Origin: Marinobacter salicampi
Lineage (GTDB): Bacteria > Pseudomonadota > Gammaproteobacteria > Pseudomonadales > Oleiphilaceae
NCBI RefSeq assembly: GCF_011074795.1
Contig: NZ_JAAMPF010000022.1
Coordinates: 100,395-164,394, forward strand
Direction of reading: 5' to 3'
DNA: 64,000 nt
The notes under the pieces: generated by a model
What the model was told of the DNA's origin: nothing
The model's input: the letters and a program-made list of their open reading frames with translations, nothing else
The model's database searches: none
In this document: piece by piece, positions 1-12,542 of the stretch
Layout of the letters: each line of letters starts with the position of its first letter
How positions within the stretch are numbered: position 1 is the stretch's first letter
Position numbers and translations under genes: made by a program

Positions 1-1
1 C

Positions 2-1708
2 TCCATCATCCTGACCATCGGTGACGGCTCTGGCGCCACAGCAGCATCGGCATCCTCTGCCTCTTCTGCCTCGGGCCAGGCAATGTCGCGGTCTTCGAAC
101 GCCCGGAGTCAAGGCGTGACCAATGTTGACTTCCGTCGTGGCGAAAACGGTGAGGGACGGATCGTGGTCCAACTTGCCGACAGCAAGACACCAGTGGATC
201 TGTCCGAGTCAGGGGGCCGGATTCGGCTGGTGATGGAAGACACGCCAGTGCCTGCAGATCTCCGCCGGCGTCTTGATGTGACTGACTTTGCCACCCCCGT
301 CACCCGGGTGGACACCTTTATGGAAGGCAATGATGCGGTCGTCGAGATCCGTCCCCAGGGCGCCTATGACTACCTTGCATACCAGGCAGACAACACCTTT
401 ACGGTCAGTGTCGAGCCATTGTCAGAAGAGGAGGCCGAGAGCCGGCGCGAAGACAAGTTCCCCTACACCGGCGACAAGCTTTCCCTGAACTTCCAGGACA
501 TCGAAGTGCGTTCTGTTTTGCAGTTGATTGCTGACTTTACCGGGCTCAACCTGGTTGCCAGTGACACCGTCAGCGGCAGCATCACACTGCGCCTGCAGAA
601 CGTGCCCTGGGACCAGGCCCTGGACCTGATCCTGAAGACCAAGGGTCTGGACAAGCGTCAGATCGGTAACGTCCTTCTGGTTGCCCCTGCTGATGAAATT
701 GCAGCCAGGGAGCGCCTGGAACTGGAAACCAACAAGCAGATCGCTGAGTTGGCGCCAGTGAGCTTGGACATTATTCAGGTTAATTATGCCAAGGCCGCAG
801 ACATCGTTGGTCTGATTCAGTCGGACGAAGAGCTGATCTCCAGTCGCGGCTTCGTGTCATCGGACGCGCGCACCAATACCATCAGCGTCCGTGAAACGGT
901 AGACAAGCTTGAGCAGATCCGTCGACTGGTCAGTACCTGGGACGTGCCGGTCCGCCAGGTATTGATTGAAGCCCGTCTGGTTCGCGCCCAGACCGACCTT
1001 GCCGAAGAGCTGGGTGTACAGTGGGGTGCTGCAGGAAGAAGCAATGCTAACGGAGGCGAGAACAACCTCGGGTTCGGCGGTAACATCGGCCAGACACCCA
1101 TTGGTGGATCGCCACTGGATCTTGGTGGGCTGAACGTTGATCTCGGCGTCGCCCGTGCCAACACCTCGTCAGTATCCTTCGGTTATATCGGCTCTGACTT
1201 CCTGGTAGATCTGGAGCTGTCTGCTTTCGAAAGCGATGGTCAGGCCGAAATTGTGGCGCAACCGAAAGTTGTTACGGCAGATCGTCAGACGGCCAAAATC
1301 AAGTCCGGTGAAGAGATTCCTTACCAGGAAGCCTCTTCCAGCGGTGCCACTTCAGTATCCTTCAAGGAAGCTGCCCTGTCGCTGGAAGTCACTCCCCAGA
1401 TCACCCCGGATGACAAGATCATCATGGATCTGACCGTGGCCCAGGATTCCCGGGGCCAGGAAACGGCCGGTATACCCAGTATCAACACCAACGAAGTGAC
1501 CACCCAGGTGCTGGTACGGGATGGTGAAACCGTAGTGCTTGGCGGCATTTTCCAGTCAGAGCGTTCAACGACTACTGTAAAGACCCCGTTCCTTGGCGAC
1601 ATTCCTTACCTGGGGCGCCTGTTTACACGCAACACGTCCATTGACGAGCGCAGTGAACTGCTGATCTTCATCACGCCGAAGATTCTCAAGGGCGACTTGA
1701 TCGACTAG
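2..1708 (+). CDS. pilQ: Type IV pilus secretin PilQ (5'-truncated by window edge)
   Basis: PilQ forms the outer-membrane channel through which the type IV pilus is extruded. The frame is open from base 2, so the start lies outside the window; 568 codons are visible. In order they show the end of a Ser/Ala-rich linker, an AMIN domain (visible residues about 35-125), a secretin short N-terminal domain (about 155-235), an N1/NolW-type domain (about 250-330), a Gly/Asn-rich stretch, and the secretin core (about 385-565) with VPVRQVLIEARLV, a VAQPKVVT strand and the C-terminal LGDIPYLGRLF and LLIFITPKIL segments. The gene order pilQ-aroK-aroB matches Pseudomonas, where pilMNOP lie just upstream. 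An ATG at 83 is internal and is not the start. A clear terminator follows the stop. Identification is very secure. Confidence 0.96.
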   Translation, partial: SIILTIGDGSGATAASASSASSASGQAMSRSSNARSQGVTNVDFRRGENGEGRIVVQLADSKTPVDLSESGGRIRLVMEDTPVPADLRRRLDVTDFATPVTRVDTFMEGNDAVVEIRPQGAYDYLAYQADNTFTVSVEPLSEEEAESRREDKFPYTGDKLSLNFQDIEVRSVLQLIADFTGLNLVASDTVSGSITLRLQNVPWDQALDLILKTKGLDKRQIGNVLLVAPADEIAARERLELETNKQIAELAPVSLDIIQVNYAKAADIVGLIQSDEELISSRGFVSSDARTNTISVRETVDKLEQIRRLVSTWDVPVRQVLIEARLVRAQTDLAEELGVQWGAAGRSNANGGENNLGFGGNIGQTPIGGSPLDLGGLNVDLGVARANTSSVSFGYIGSDFLVDLELSAFESDGQAEIVAQPKVVTADRQTAKIKSGEEIPYQEASSSGATSVSFKEAALSLEVTPQITPDDKIIMDLTVAQDSRGQETAGIPSINTNEVTTQVLVRDGETVVLGGIFQSERSTTTVKTPFLGDIPYLGRLFTRNTSIDERSELLIFITPKILKGDLID

Positions 1709-1722
1709 TCGGGCACTGTCTG

Positions 1723-1749
1723 AAAGCCGCCTCAGGGCGGCTTTTTTTT
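1723..1749 (+). terminator. Rho-independent terminator after pilQ
   Basis: A GCCGCC/GGCGGC stem with a four-base loop (TCAG) is extended by AAA/TTT pairing and followed by a run of T. It starts 14 bases after the pilQ stop, so it should end the pil operon and separate it from aroK. Confidence 0.9.
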
Positions 1750-1829
1750 GGCTGCGAGGTAGGTGCAATCTTATGGTTGCCGGGGCTCTGTGCTATTCTC
1801 ACCCGCCAGGTTCAACAAGAGCGAGTAGC

Positions 1830-2396
1830 ATGTCTTTGCCAAAACGCATCGTATTAGTGGGCCCTATGGGTGCTGGAAAAAGCACCATTGGCCGGCTTTT
1901 GGCGCGCGAGCTTGGGTATCGTTTTGTTGATTCAGACCGGCTGATAGAAGAACGTTGCGGTGCCAATATTCCCTGGATTTTTGATGTCGAGGGCGAGGAG
2001 GGCTTCCGGCAGCGGGAGTCCGCCATGCTGGCTGAACTCGCACACCAGCAAGCGGTTGTCGTAGCAACAGGCGGCGGGGCCGTGATGAAGCCCGAAAACC
2101 ATGAGACCCTTAAACAGGATGCCCTGGTGGTATACCTCAAGACCTCCATTGATCAGCAGGTGGAGAGGACCCGTCGTGACAAGAATAGGCCGCTACTGCA
2201 GAACGACGATCCTGAAGCCGTGTTAAGAGATTTGTTCACCATGCGCGACCCTCTCTATAACGAGCTGGCCGACCTAGTGATGTTCACCGATCGCAAAAGT
2301 CCGAGGCTGGTGGTCCGGCAATTGATCAATCGTATGGACCCGAAAACACCTCGTCATAAGCGCCAGGTTAGAAAGGAAGGGCCCAGACATGCGTGA
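1830..2396 (+). CDS. aroK: Shikimate kinase
   Basis: AroK phosphorylates shikimate at the 3-hydroxyl using ATP, the fifth step of the chorismate pathway. The 188-residue product has the Walker A motif GPMGAGKST (residues 11-19), the shikimate-binding DSD (34-36), a FRQRE segment and the GGGA loop (ATGGGAVM). The frame is open back to an ATG at 1773, but the ATG at 1830 gives the normal family N-terminus ([14 protein letters not shown]) and has a purine-rich AAGAGCGAG upstream, so I chose it. The gene overlaps aroB by 8 bases, which indicates translational coupling and one operon. Confidence 0.95.
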   Translation: MSLPKRIVLVGPMGAGKSTIGRLLARELGYRFVDSDRLIEERCGANIPWIFDVEGEEGFRQRESAMLAELAHQQAVVVATGGGAVMKPENHETLKQDALVVYLKTSIDQQVERTRRDKNRPLLQNDDPEAVLRDLFTMRDPLYNELADLVMFTDRKSPRLVVRQLINRMDPKTPRHKRQVRKEGPRHA

Positions 2397-3489
2397 AACC
2401 CATCGTGACCTTGAAGTTGGGCTGGCTGATCGCAGCTATCCGATCCTGATCGGCCAGGGTCTGCTGGGTATCAGGGACCTGGGGCCCTTTGTTACTGGCG
2501 ACCGGGTCATGATCGTTACCAACGAAACGGTGGCGCCCCTGTATCTGGATCAGGCCAGCCGCTGCTTTGCAGGCAAGAAAGTAGATTCCGTGGTTCTGCC
2601 CGATGGCGAGCAATATAAGAACTGGCAGACCCTCAACCTGATCTTTGATGCCTTACTCGAGGGTCAGCACAGCCGTAGCACCACGATCGTTGCCCTTGGT
2701 GGAGGCGTCGTAGGCGACATGGCGGGTTTCGCAGCCGCCTGCTATCAGCGTGGTGTGGCTTACATCCAGATTCCGACCACCTTACTGTCCCAGGTGGATT
2801 CCTCCGTAGGTGGTAAGACCGGCATTAACCACCCCCTGGGCAAGAACATGATTGGTGCATTCCATCAGCCCCAGGTCGTGCTGATCGATACCGACACTCT
2901 GGCGACCCTGCCCGAACGGGAACTACCGGCTGGCCTGGCAGAAGTCATCAAGTACGGGTTGATCCGGGACCAGGCCTTCCTAGGCTGGCTGGAACAGTCA
3001 GTGGACGCGCTCTCCCGGCTTGAAACCGAAGCGCTGGTCGAGGCCATATTCCGTTCCTGTGCCTGCAAGGCAGAGGTGGTTTCGCTGGATGAGCGAGAGG
3101 GTGGACTGCGGGCTATACTCAACCTTGGCCATACCTTCGGCCACGCTATCGAGACCTATGCCGGCTATGGCCGGTGGCTGCATGGTGAAGCCGTCGGCAC
3201 CGGCATGCTCATGGCCCTGGACCTCTCCGCCCGGCTCGGGCTGATTCCAGAGTCTGACCGAGTTCGGGGCGAAACCCTTATCCTCAGGGCAGGTCTACCT
3301 GCCCGTCCACCTGTCGATATGAAGCCTGCCGATTTCCTGAAACTGATGGCGGTGGACAAGAAGAACGTGAGTGGTTCACTGCGGCTGGTCCTGCTGCAGG
3401 CTCTTGGTGACGCGGTGATTACCTCGGAGTTTGATCATGCCTGTCTTGATGAAACGCTGGCGCTTTTCTGCGGCGCCGGTCAGGAATAG
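2389..3489 (+). CDS. aroB: 3-dehydroquinate synthase
   Basis: AroB converts DAHP to 3-dehydroquinate, the second shikimate-pathway step, using NAD and a divalent metal. The 366-residue length is typical. Visible signatures are the NAD-binding [11 protein letters not shown], the [19 protein letters not shown] block, the EVIKYG segment, and the metal-ligand region [11 protein letters not shown]. The start codon lies inside the end of aroK, and the next gene starts 9 bases after the stop, so aroK, aroB and the SPOR-protein gene are probably one transcript, as in other gammaproteobacteria. Confidence 0.97.
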   Translation: MRETHRDLEVGLADRSYPILIGQGLLGIRDLGPFVTGDRVMIVTNETVAPLYLDQASRCFAGKKVDSVVLPDGEQYKNWQTLNLIFDALLEGQHSRSTTIVALGGGVVGDMAGFAAACYQRGVAYIQIPTTLLSQVDSSVGGKTGINHPLGKNMIGAFHQPQVVLIDTDTLATLPERELPAGLAEVIKYGLIRDQAFLGWLEQSVDALSRLETEALVEAIFRSCACKAEVVSLDEREGGLRAILNLGHTFGHAIETYAGYGRWLHGEAVGTGMLMALDLSARLGLIPESDRVRGETLILRAGLPARPPVDMKPADFLKLMAVDKKNVSGSLRLVLLQALGDAVITSEFDHACLDETLALFCGAGQE

Positions 3490-3497
3490 CAGACCCC

Positions 3498-5174
3498 ATG
3501 GCAGCGACGGACGACACCCTGGGAGGCACAGAATCAGGCAGCCTGTTTTCACGCCTGCAGACCCATTATGGGCTGCGTGCAGATCCCCTGGACATGGACT
3601 CGCCTTTTTTTCCTGATGCCCAGCGCCAGCACGCCCTGGAAACGCTTCGGCATCTTTGCGGTTTTGGAGACATGGTACTCCTGCTGACCGGTCCCAAGGG
3701 AACCGGGAAAACCCGGATTCTGGCAGAGCTGATCCGGGGTGAGTCCAGCCGCCTGTCGTTTCATCGCCTGCCGTCGGCCGCATTGACCAGCACTCAGGCT
3801 CTGTCACGAGAGTTGCTGAACATTGCTCACCAATCATTGCCAGCCAACAGCTCGCCCCGGGATGCGGTCTACGGTTTCTTCCGCTGGAGCGAAAGCTCAA
3901 CACGACGTGGCCAGCGTCTGGTCCTGCTCGTTGATAACGCTGATCAGGTGCCTCAGGAGGTTATTAATCTGCTGGCGTTAGCGTTTCGGGCTGCGGATGC
4001 AACGTCCGCTGCCGTACCCGTACTTAGCGGCTCCGACGATCTGGTGCAGGCCCTGGGGATGGTTGATCAGGGGGTGCACCAGATCCATCTCAAACCTCTC
4101 AGCAAAGAGGATGTCAGACGCTACCTGGAGCCGAGGGTCCAGGTAGCAGGGGGTAAGACAGAAGAGCTGCTGTCAGGGCGCAATCTTGCCCGTATTCATG
4201 AGCTCAGTCAGGGCAGTTTTGGCAGGCTCAAGCGGGTGGCTCCGGCGGTCTGGCTTGACTTGGCCTCACCGCCTCGGCGGGCGGCGGGGCCGGGGTTGGC
4301 TGCCTTGAGGTGGCCAGCACTCGCTTTGATTCTACTCGCGCTCTCTTGGTGGCTGGTTTCCAAGCAGTACGACAGCGTATCTGAGCCTGCTGAGTCGATG
4401 GCAGAGGCTCCGGTGGTGGTGCGCAAGATGATCAGCGTGGGCCCTGAACGGTCAGCCTCAGGTGCTGATTCAGTCGGGGAGTTGCCTGGGCAAGCAGTTA
4501 CGGGAGATGAAGGGAAAAGGCGGACGAACGACACGGTTGCGGGGTCAGGGAGCGGCGGCAACGCGCCTCCACCGGCACCAGAGCCCCTCCGTCAGGACGA
4601 TCGGCCCCACTTAACACAGGTAAGTGACGAAGCCTTGGCAAGGGACAATAATGACCAGACTGCGGTGCCTCCAGCAGCGTCTGAGGCGGCGCCCCAGGCT
4701 GGGCTGGAGGAGTCGGCTGTCGAAACACTGGCCCTCGGGGCAGGCCCGGCGGATTCTGGCTCGGCGTCCGCAGGTTCCGAGGCAGAAGCGGTTGAGGCCG
4801 ATAGTGAGCCGGGCAGTGACATTGTTGAGCTCTCGCTTGAGCAGGCGATTCCAGCGGCGCAGACAGAGGTACCTGGCTCTTTTGAGCCGGCTTTGCCGGG
4901 ACGTTTCATACCGGCAGAAGAGGTTCGGGACAGTGCCGCCTTCACAGCCCAGTTCATCGCTGGCTTTGAAGAGGGAACAGCGGAGGACTTCCTCAATCGG
5001 CACAAGAATATTGACCAGTTGCAGTACACGCTTAGCGAAAGGAAAGGCCAGCCATGGTTTGTGGTATTCTATGGCAGGTTTGACTCCGAACAGGAAGCCC
5101 GGGCCGCCCAAGACACGTTTCCGCCAGCCCTGAGACAACAACAACCCTGGATTCGGCCGCTCGGCACGCTCTAG
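3498..5174 (+). CDS. damX: DamX-like AAA+ ATPase / SPOR-domain membrane protein
   Basis: This 558-residue protein combines an N-terminal ExeA-like AAA+ ATPase domain, one membrane segment and a C-terminal SPOR domain. Walker A is GPKGTGKT (residues 65-72) and Walker B is LVLLVDNAD (141-149). A hydrophobic helix WPALALILLALSWWLV is at about 271-286. An acidic, Ala/Pro-rich periplasmic linker of about 190 residues follows, then a SPOR domain (about 483-558) ending in QQQPWIRPLG. SPOR domains bind denuded septal peptidoglycan, so a role in cell division is expected. E. coli DamX has the same place after aroKB but lacks an intact ATPase motif. The symbol is used for position and architecture; true orthology is inferred. 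Confidence 0.82.
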   Translation: MAATDDTLGGTESGSLFSRLQTHYGLRADPLDMDSPFFPDAQRQHALETLRHLCGFGDMVLLLTGPKGTGKTRILAELIRGESSRLSFHRLPSAALTSTQALSRELLNIAHQSLPANSSPRDAVYGFFRWSESSTRRGQRLVLLVDNADQVPQEVINLLALAFRAADATSAAVPVLSGSDDLVQALGMVDQGVHQIHLKPLSKEDVRRYLEPRVQVAGGKTEELLSGRNLARIHELSQGSFGRLKRVAPAVWLDLASPPRRAAGPGLAALRWPALALILLALSWWLVSKQYDSVSEPAESMAEAPVVVRKMISVGPERSASGADSVGELPGQAVTGDEGKRRTNDTVAGSGSGGNAPPPAPEPLRQDDRPHLTQVSDEALARDNNDQTAVPPAASEAAPQAGLEESAVETLALGAGPADSGSASAGSEAEAVEADSEPGSDIVELSLEQAIPAAQTEVPGSFEPALPGRFIPAEEVRDSAAFTAQFIAGFEEGTAEDFLNRHKNIDQLQYTLSERKGQPWFVVFYGRFDSEQEARAAQDTFPPALRQQQPWIRPLGTL

Positions 5175-5206
5175 CCGTGAACTGGCTGAGAGCCGCCAGG
5201 TGAAGC

Positions 5207-5228
5207 CCCCGCAAGCCTTTGAGCGGGG
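5207..5228 (+). terminator. Possible weak terminator hairpin after the SPOR gene
   Basis: CCCCGC (5207-5212) pairs with GCGGGG (5223-5228) across a 10-base loop, 32 bases after the stop codon. There is no T tract, so this may be only a 3' stabilising stem. Confidence 0.3.
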
Positions 5229-5265
5229 TTGAATCTACCCGATACCGTAGGTCGTAAAACCCTGT

Positions 5266-5288
5266 CTACTCCTCTATCGTTTGAGTAG
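5266..5288 (+). promoter_or_regulatory. Inverted repeat overlapping the gltB -35 box
   Basis: CTACTC (5266-5271) and GAGTAG (5283-5288) form a perfect dyad with an 11-base spacer; its right arm overlaps the predicted -35 box. A further CTAC follows at about 5295. The placement suits a repressor or activator site, but I do not recognise the factor. Confidence 0.4.
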
Positions 5289-5309
5289 GTACTTCTACGC
5301 GTGTAAAAT
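5281..5309 (+). promoter_or_regulatory. Predicted sigma-70 promoter of gltBD
   Basis: The -35 box TTGAGT (5281-5286) and -10 box TAAAAT (5304-5309) have an ideal 17-base spacer. Transcription would start near 5316 and leave a leader of roughly 88 bases before gltB. Confidence 0.6.
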
Positions 5310-5330
5310 AGCCAGCCCCCATTTTCAGTG

Positions 5331-5371
5331 TCAAAGGGCAGTTTTATCGATAATAGCTCTTATCCCTTTGA
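5331..5371 (+). promoter_or_regulatory. Stem-loop in gltB leader
   Basis: TCAAAGGG (5331-5338) and CCCTTTGA (5364-5371) are exact reverse complements flanking a 25-base AT-rich loop. The element begins about 15 bases after the predicted start of transcription and ends 32 bases before the gltB ATG. It could be an RNA regulatory structure or a DNA operator. No family is recognised. Confidence 0.45.
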
Positions 5372-5403
5372 TTGAAAAAGAATTTCTTTGCGAGAGAACG
5401 CTT

Positions 5404-8400
5404 ATGACCACAGGTTTGTATCATCCCGATGAATTCAGGGACAACTGCGGATTTGGCCTCATCGCCCACATGAAAGGGCAGCCTAGCCACAAGTTGTTGC
5501 AAACTGCCATAGAGTCTCTGACCTGCATGACCCACCGGGGTGGTATAGCAGCAGATGGCAAAACCGGTGACGGTTGCGGCTTGTTGATCCAGAAGCCGGA
5601 TACGTTCCTGCGCAAAATTGCTGACGAAACCTTCGGCAAGACCCTGAGCGACCTTTATGCCATAGGTCAGGTTTTCCTCAGTCCGGACGAAAGCCGCGCC
5701 CAGGCGGCACGGGCTGCGGTTGAGCGTCACTTGACCGATCAGGGCCTGGAGGTGGTCGGCTGGCGTGAGGTTCCAACCGATAACAACTGCCTGGGGCCCA
5801 TGGCCCTCGATTGCCTGCCGCGTATCGAACAGGTTTTCGTGGAGTCAGCGGGCAAGACTGAGCGGGAATTCGCGATCAGTCTGTTCGTGGGACGTCGGCA
5901 GGCTGAAATGGCTCTGGTTGAGGACGAGGAGTTCTATATCTGCAGCCTTTCTCATCGGACCCTTTCTTACAAAGGTCTGATGATGCCTGCGGACATCACC
6001 AATTTTTACCAGGACCTTGGTGATCCACGGGTGGAAACGGCGATCTGTGTGTTTCACCAGCGCTTCTCCACCAACACTATGCCGCGCTGGCCTCTGGCGC
6101 AGCCCTTCCGCTATCTGGCCCACAACGGCGAGATAAACACAGTTTCGGGCAACCGCAACTGGGCCATTGCCCGTGCATCCAAGTTCAGCTCGCCGGAACT
6201 GCCGGACCTGCAGACTCTGCAGCCCCTGGTTAACCTCACCGGCTCCGATTCGTCCAGCATGGATAATATGCTGGAGGTGCTGATGGCCGGCGGCGTGGAT
6301 CTGTTCCGGGCAGCCCGGATGATGGTGCCGCCGGCGTGGCAGAACGTCGACACCATGGACTCCCAGCTGCGCGCCTTCTATGAATACAACTCCATGCACA
6401 TGGAGCCCTGGGATGGTCCGGCCGGGCTGGTACTCACGGACGGCCGCTATGCAGTGTGCATGCTGGATCGTAATGGCCTGCGCCCGGCCCGCTATGTGAT
6501 CACCAAGGATGACTTCTTCACGGTTGCGTCCGAGATCGGGACCTACGGTTATAAGCCTGAGGATGTCGTGGCCAAGGGCCGGGTTGGCCCCGGCCAGATG
6601 CTGGCGATCGACACCGGATCCGGTGAGTTGCTCCATACCCGGGATATAGATGACCGCCTGAAAAGCAGCCAGCCGTACAAGCGCTGGTTGAAGGATAATG
6701 GCCTCCGCGTCGAGGCGACCCTGAACCAGGACACACCCGAGTTCAGGCTTATGGATACGGACCAGCTGCAGGTCCACCAGAAGATGTTCATGGTTTCCTA
6801 TGAGGAGCGTGACCAGATCCTGCGACCGCTGGCAGAAAACGGCCAGGAGGCGGTGGGTTCCATGGGTGACGATACGCCAATGGCGGTGCTTTCCAGCCGC
6901 GTGCGGCATGTAGGCGATTACTTCCGGCAGAAATTCGCCCAGGTCACCAACCCGGCGATCGATCCCTTGCGCGAAGCCATCGTCATGTCGCTGGAGACCT
7001 GTCTTGGCGCCGAGCGGAATGTGTTCGAAGAAACCCCGGAGCATGCCAATCGCATCATTCTCTCGACGCCGGTGCTTTCGCCTGCAAAATTCCTGCGCAT
7101 CATCACCAACGACCGCCCCGGTTTCGAGGTTGTCCAGATTCCGCTGGGCTACCGGCCGGAGCTTGGTCTCAAGCAGGCCATAGAGGGGGTGTGTGAGCAG
7201 GCTGAAAAAGCCGTCCGAAACGGTAGCGTGCTGCTGGTGCTGACCGACCTGAAACTCAAGGAAGGTGAGCTGCCGGTCAGCTCGCTTATGGCCACCGGTG
7301 CGGTGCATCATCACCTGGTTGCCAAGGGTTTGCGCTGCGACTGCAATATTATTGTTGAGACGGGCTGGGCAAGGGATCCGCATCATTTTGCCGTGCTGTT
7401 CGGGTTTGGTGCTACGGCGGTCTATCCCTACCTGGCCTATCAGGTACTGAACGACCTGATCCGTACCGGCGAGCTTCTGATGGATCCCATCGAAGCCAAG
7501 AATAACTATCGCAAGGGTATCAACAAGGGCCTGCTGAAGATCTTGTCCAAGATGGGTATCTCGACCATTACCTCCTACCGGGGTGCCCAGCTTTTCGAAG
7601 CCATCGGTATCGCGGACGATGTGGTCGATCTCTGTTTCAAGGGCGTACCGAGCCGCATTCAGGGTGCCAGCTTTTTCGATTTCCAGCAGGATCAGGAACT
7701 GCTTGCCAGCGTCGCCTGGAAACCCCGCAAGCCGATCAGCCCTGGCGGCCTGCTGAAATACATTCACGGCCAGGAATACCATGCCTTTAATCCCGATGTG
7801 ATCCGGACCCTGCAGCAAGCAGTCAGAAGCGGTGAGTACGGGCTTTACCGTGAATATGCCGCGCTTGTGAATGAGCGGCCGGTGTCGACATTGAGGGATC
7901 TGCTGGGCATCCGTAAGGATCTCAAGGCCATTGAGCTGTCTGAGGTGGAACCGGTCGAGGCCATCTTCCCGCGCTTTGACTCAGCGGCCATGTCCCTGGG
8001 CGCTCTGTCGCCGGAAGCCCACGAAGCGCTGGCCATGGCTATGAACGCCCTGGGTGGCCGTTCGAACTCGGGTGAGGGTGGCGAAGACCCGGCCCGCTAC
8101 GGTACCGACAAGCGCTCCAAGATCAAGCAGGTAGCGTCTGGCCGTTTTGGCGTAACCGCAGAGTATCTGCGCAGTGCCGACGTCATGCAGATCAAGGTTG
8201 CCCAGGGCGCTAAGCCCGGGGAAGGGGGGCAGCTGCCCGGCGGCAAGGTCAACGACCTGATCGCACGTCTGCGCTATTCGGTGCCCGGGGTCACGCTGAT
8301 ATCGCCACCGCCTCACCATGACATCTATTCCATTGAAGATCTGGCCCAGCTCATCTTTGACCTCAAGCAGGTCAATCCCAAGGCGCTGGTGTCGGTCAAG

Positions 8401-9852
8401 CTGGTATCGGAGCCTGGGGTCGGAACCATCGCCGCCGGCGTCGCCAAGGCCTATGCCGACCTGATCACCATTTCCGGCTATGACGGCGGCACCGCGGCCA
8501 GTCCGTTGACGTCCATCCGATATGCCGGTTCGCCCTGGGAGCTGGGCCTCAGTGAAGCCCAGCAGGCTCTGCGCTCCAATGACCTGCGTGGCAAGATCCG
8601 GTTACAGACGGACGGTGGCATCAAAACTGGCCTGGATGTGGTCAAGGCGGCCATTCTGGGCGCCGAAAGTTTCGGGTTCGGAACCACACCCATGGTGGCT
8701 CTTGGCTGCCTGTATTTGCGCATCTGCCACCTGAATAACTGTGCCACCGGCGTGGCTACGCAGAACCAGTACCTGCGCGACGAGCATTTCAAGGGTACGG
8801 TGGAGATGGCGATGAATTTCTTCCGCTTCGTGGCGGAAGAAACCCGGGAGTGGCTTGCCCGTCTCGGCGTCAAGTCTCTGGAAGAGCTGGTGGGTCGAAC
8901 GGATCTGCTCGAGCGCCTGCCTGGCGACACTGCCCGGCAGCAGAAACTGGATCTGTCACGGCTGCTGGTCAACGAGCACATACCAGCCGATAAACCGCAT
9001 ACCTGCCAGGTTGATCGCAATGAGCCTTTCGATCAGGGTGGCCTTGCAGAGCAGATGGTACGTGATACCTCTGACGCCATTGCCAACAAGGCCGGCGGCA
9101 CCTGGACCTATCGAGTGACCAATTGCGACCGTTCAATCGGGGCCCGGCTGTCCGGCGAAATCGCCGCCCTGCACGGTAATCAGGGCATGGTCGATGCACC
9201 AATTACCCTTGAGCTCACGGGTACTGCGGGTCAGAGTTTCGGGGTCTGGAACGTTTCCGGTCTCAACCTCAACCTGGAAGGTGATGCCAACGATTACGTG
9301 GGCAAAGGCATGACCGGCGGCAAATTGGTGGTCAAGCCACCCAGGGTCAGCAGCTTCAAATCCCAGGAAACCTCTATCGTCGGCAACACCTGCCTCTACG
9401 GGGCCACGGGCGGCAAGCTGTTTGCTGCCGGTACCGCGGGCGAGCGCTTTGGGGTACGCAACTCCGGCGCCCATGCTGTGGTAGAAGGGGTTGGCGACCA
9501 CTGTTGTGAATATATGACCGGAGGACTGGTGACCGTGCTTGGTACCACCGGTCATAACTTCGGTGCCGGCATGACCGGAGGCTTTGCCTACGTGCTGGAT
9601 GAAAACAATACCTTTGTGGACAAGTACAACCACGAGCTTGTGGAAATCCAGCGTATATCCAGCGAGGACATGGAACCATACCGGAACCACCTGCGGGGTG
9701 TGGTGCGGGAGCAGGTTTCGGAAACCGGCAGCGAGTGGGCCGGTCATATTCTTGAGAATTTCGATGACTACATCGGGCGTTTCTGGCTGGTGAAACCAAA
9801 AGCCGCCAGTCTCCGGAGTCTGCTGGCGACCACCCGCGGCCGTCCGGAGTAA
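5404..9852 (+). CDS. gltB: Glutamate synthase (NADPH) large subunit
   Basis: GltB, with GltD, converts glutamine and 2-oxoglutarate into two glutamates, the GOGAT half of ammonium assimilation. From the ATG at 5404 it has 1482 residues, normal for the family. The frame is open to 5281, but that extension matches nothing, while [14 protein letters not shown] followed by CGFGLIAH gives the expected short propeptide; Cys15 would become the N-terminal nucleophile of the class II amidotransferase domain. Further on are the central domain, the FMN-binding synthase domain ([26 protein letters not shown]), the 3Fe-4S cysteines in [16 protein letters not shown], and the C-terminal glycine-rich beta-helix GXGXG domain. 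It is preceded by a promoter and structured leader and followed by gltD. Confidence 0.97.
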   Translation: MTTGLYHPDEFRDNCGFGLIAHMKGQPSHKLLQTAIESLTCMTHRGGIAADGKTGDGCGLLIQKPDTFLRKIADETFGKTLSDLYAIGQVFLSPDESRAQAARAAVERHLTDQGLEVVGWREVPTDNNCLGPMALDCLPRIEQVFVESAGKTEREFAISLFVGRRQAEMALVEDEEFYICSLSHRTLSYKGLMMPADITNFYQDLGDPRVETAICVFHQRFSTNTMPRWPLAQPFRYLAHNGEINTVSGNRNWAIARASKFSSPELPDLQTLQPLVNLTGSDSSSMDNMLEVLMAGGVDLFRAARMMVPPAWQNVDTMDSQLRAFYEYNSMHMEPWDGPAGLVLTDGRYAVCMLDRNGLRPARYVITKDDFFTVASEIGTYGYKPEDVVAKGRVGPGQMLAIDTGSGELLHTRDIDDRLKSSQPYKRWLKDNGLRVEATLNQDTPEFRLMDTDQLQVHQKMFMVSYEERDQILRPLAENGQEAVGSMGDDTPMAVLSSRVRHVGDYFRQKFAQVTNPAIDPLREAIVMSLETCLGAERNVFEETPEHANRIILSTPVLSPAKFLRIITNDRPGFEVVQIPLGYRPELGLKQAIEGVCEQAEKAVRNGSVLLVLTDLKLKEGELPVSSLMATGAVHHHLVAKGLRCDCNIIVETGWARDPHHFAVLFGFGATAVYPYLAYQVLNDLIRTGELLMDPIEAKNNYRKGINKGLLKILSKMGISTITSYRGAQLFEAIGIADDVVDLCFKGVPSRIQGASFFDFQQDQELLASVAWKPRKPISPGGLLKYIHGQEYHAFNPDVIRTLQQAVRSGEYGLYREYAALVNERPVSTLRDLLGIRKDLKAIELSEVEPVEAIFPRFDSAAMSLGALSPEAHEALAMAMNALGGRSNSGEGGEDPARYGTDKRSKIKQVASGRFGVTAEYLRSADVMQIKVAQGAKPGEGGQLPGGKVNDLIARLRYSVPGVTLISPPPHHDIYSIEDLAQLIFDLKQVNPKALVSVKLVSEPGVGTIAAGVAKAYADLITISGYDGGTAASPLTSIRYAGSPWELGLSEAQQALRSNDLRGKIRLQTDGGIKTGLDVVKAAILGAESFGFGTTPMVALGCLYLRICHLNNCATGVATQNQYLRDEHFKGTVEMAMNFFRFVAEETREWLARLGVKSLEELVGRTDLLERLPGDTARQQKLDLSRLLVNEHIPADKPHTCQVDRNEPFDQGGLAEQMVRDTSDAIANKAGGTWTYRVTNCDRSIGARLSGEIAALHGNQGMVDAPITLELTGTAGQSFGVWNVSGLNLNLEGDANDYVGKGMTGGKLVVKPPRVSSFKSQETSIVGNTCLYGATGGKLFAAGTAGERFGVRNSGAHAVVEGVGDHCCEYMTGGLVTVLGTTGHNFGAGMTGGFAYVLDENNTFVDKYNHELVEIQRISSEDMEPYRNHLRGVVREQVSETGSEWAGHILENFDDYIGRFWLVKPKAASLRSLLATTRGRPE

Positions 9853-9926
9853 CGACAGCAACGACCCTTTTGTCGGGGGCGCGGACAGGTGATCGGCCTG
9901 ATCATGACTGCGCCTTTCGAAATTGA

Positions 9927-11363
<1,437 letters not shown>

Positions 11364-11392
11364 GCTTCTATTCCCGACTAAACAGGATTTGC

Positions 11393-12463
11393 ATGACTGA
11401 ACTAAAGAACGATCGTTTCCTGCGCGCCCTTATGCGTCAGCCCGTTGATCGCACGCCGGTGTGGATGATGCGCCAGGCCGGGCGCTACCTGCCGGAATAC
11501 CGGGCGACACGGGCCAAAGCGGGCGACTTCCTCAGCCTGTGCAAGAACACGCCCCTGGCCTGTGAAGTGACCATGCAGCCCCTGGAAAGGTATCCGTTGG
11601 ATGCAGCCATTCTGTTCTCCGACATACTCACCATCCCCGACGCCATGGGCCTGGGTCTGTATTTCGAAACCGGCGAAGGCCCCAAGTTCCGGCGCACCGT
11701 GAGATCGGCAGCGGATGTGGATGCGCTGCCTGTGCTCAAGGCAGATGTGGACCTTGATTACGTCATGAATGCTGTCAGCATGATCCGCCAGGAGCTTAAT
11801 GGCAGCGTTCCCCTGATCGGCTTTTCAGGCAGCCCCTGGACCCTGGCTACCTATATGGTTGAAGGCGGCTCGTCCAAGGATTTCCGGGAGGCCAAGCGGC
11901 TGATGTATTCCGAACCGGAGGTCATGCACAGGCTGCTTGATCACCTCGCCGACGCCGTGACTGACTATCTCAATTGCCAGATCAGGGCCGGCGCCCAGGT
12001 TGTACAGATCTTCGACACCTGGGGCGGCATGCTTAGCAGCTGGGCCTATGAGGCATTCTCACTGGCGTACATGAAAAAAATCGTCAATGGTCTGATCCGG
12101 GAGCAGGACGGCCGCCACGTACCCGTCATACTGTTCACCAAGAACGGCGGCCAGTGGCTTGAGGCCATGGCGGAGACCGGGGCCGATGCCCTGGGTCTGG
12201 ACTGGACTACCGATATCGGTAAAGCCCGTGCCCGTGTCGGAGACCGCGTAACGCTCCAGGGCAACATGGATCCATCCATGCTGTACGCGCCACCGGAGCG
12301 GATCCGCCAGGAGGTGGCGGATATCCTTGCCCGTTTTGGCGAAGGCACCGGCCATATCTTTAATCTGGGCCATGGCATCACGCCGGATGTTGACCCTGAG
12401 CATGCCCGCGCCTTTATCGAAGCAGTGGTCGAACTGAGTCCGGCTTACCACAAGCAGCAGTAA
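11393..12463 (+). CDS. hemE: Uroporphyrinogen decarboxylase
   Basis: HemE removes four carboxyl groups from uroporphyrinogen III to give coproporphyrinogen III in haem synthesis. The 356-residue product has the N-terminal signature [16 protein letters not shown], the active-site Asp in [12 protein letters not shown], the [13 protein letters not shown] segment and a C-terminal [14 protein letters not shown]. It begins 29 bases after gltD and may be read from the same transcript, an order also seen in Pseudomonas. Confidence 0.97.
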   Translation: MTELKNDRFLRALMRQPVDRTPVWMMRQAGRYLPEYRATRAKAGDFLSLCKNTPLACEVTMQPLERYPLDAAILFSDILTIPDAMGLGLYFETGEGPKFRRTVRSAADVDALPVLKADVDLDYVMNAVSMIRQELNGSVPLIGFSGSPWTLATYMVEGGSSKDFREAKRLMYSEPEVMHRLLDHLADAVTDYLNCQIRAGAQVVQIFDTWGGMLSSWAYEAFSLAYMKKIVNGLIREQDGRHVPVILFTKNGGQWLEAMAETGADALGLDWTTDIGKARARVGDRVTLQGNMDPSMLYAPPERIRQEVADILARFGEGTGHIFNLGHGITPDVDPEHARAFIEAVVELSPAYHKQQ

Positions 12464-12542
12464 CCACTGGCGTGGAAGCAGCAGCAGCTCTATAGTTTGG
12501 TCGAGGGCAGCCTGCTTCTTACTTTGTTGGCGGAGATTGTGT

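Noticed and set aside
5845..7818. A 657-codon open frame on the minus strand opposite gltB
   Set aside because: It is an antisense shadow of a highly conserved gene with GC-rich third positions. Its translation shows no recognisable domain, and gltB is certain in the other strand.
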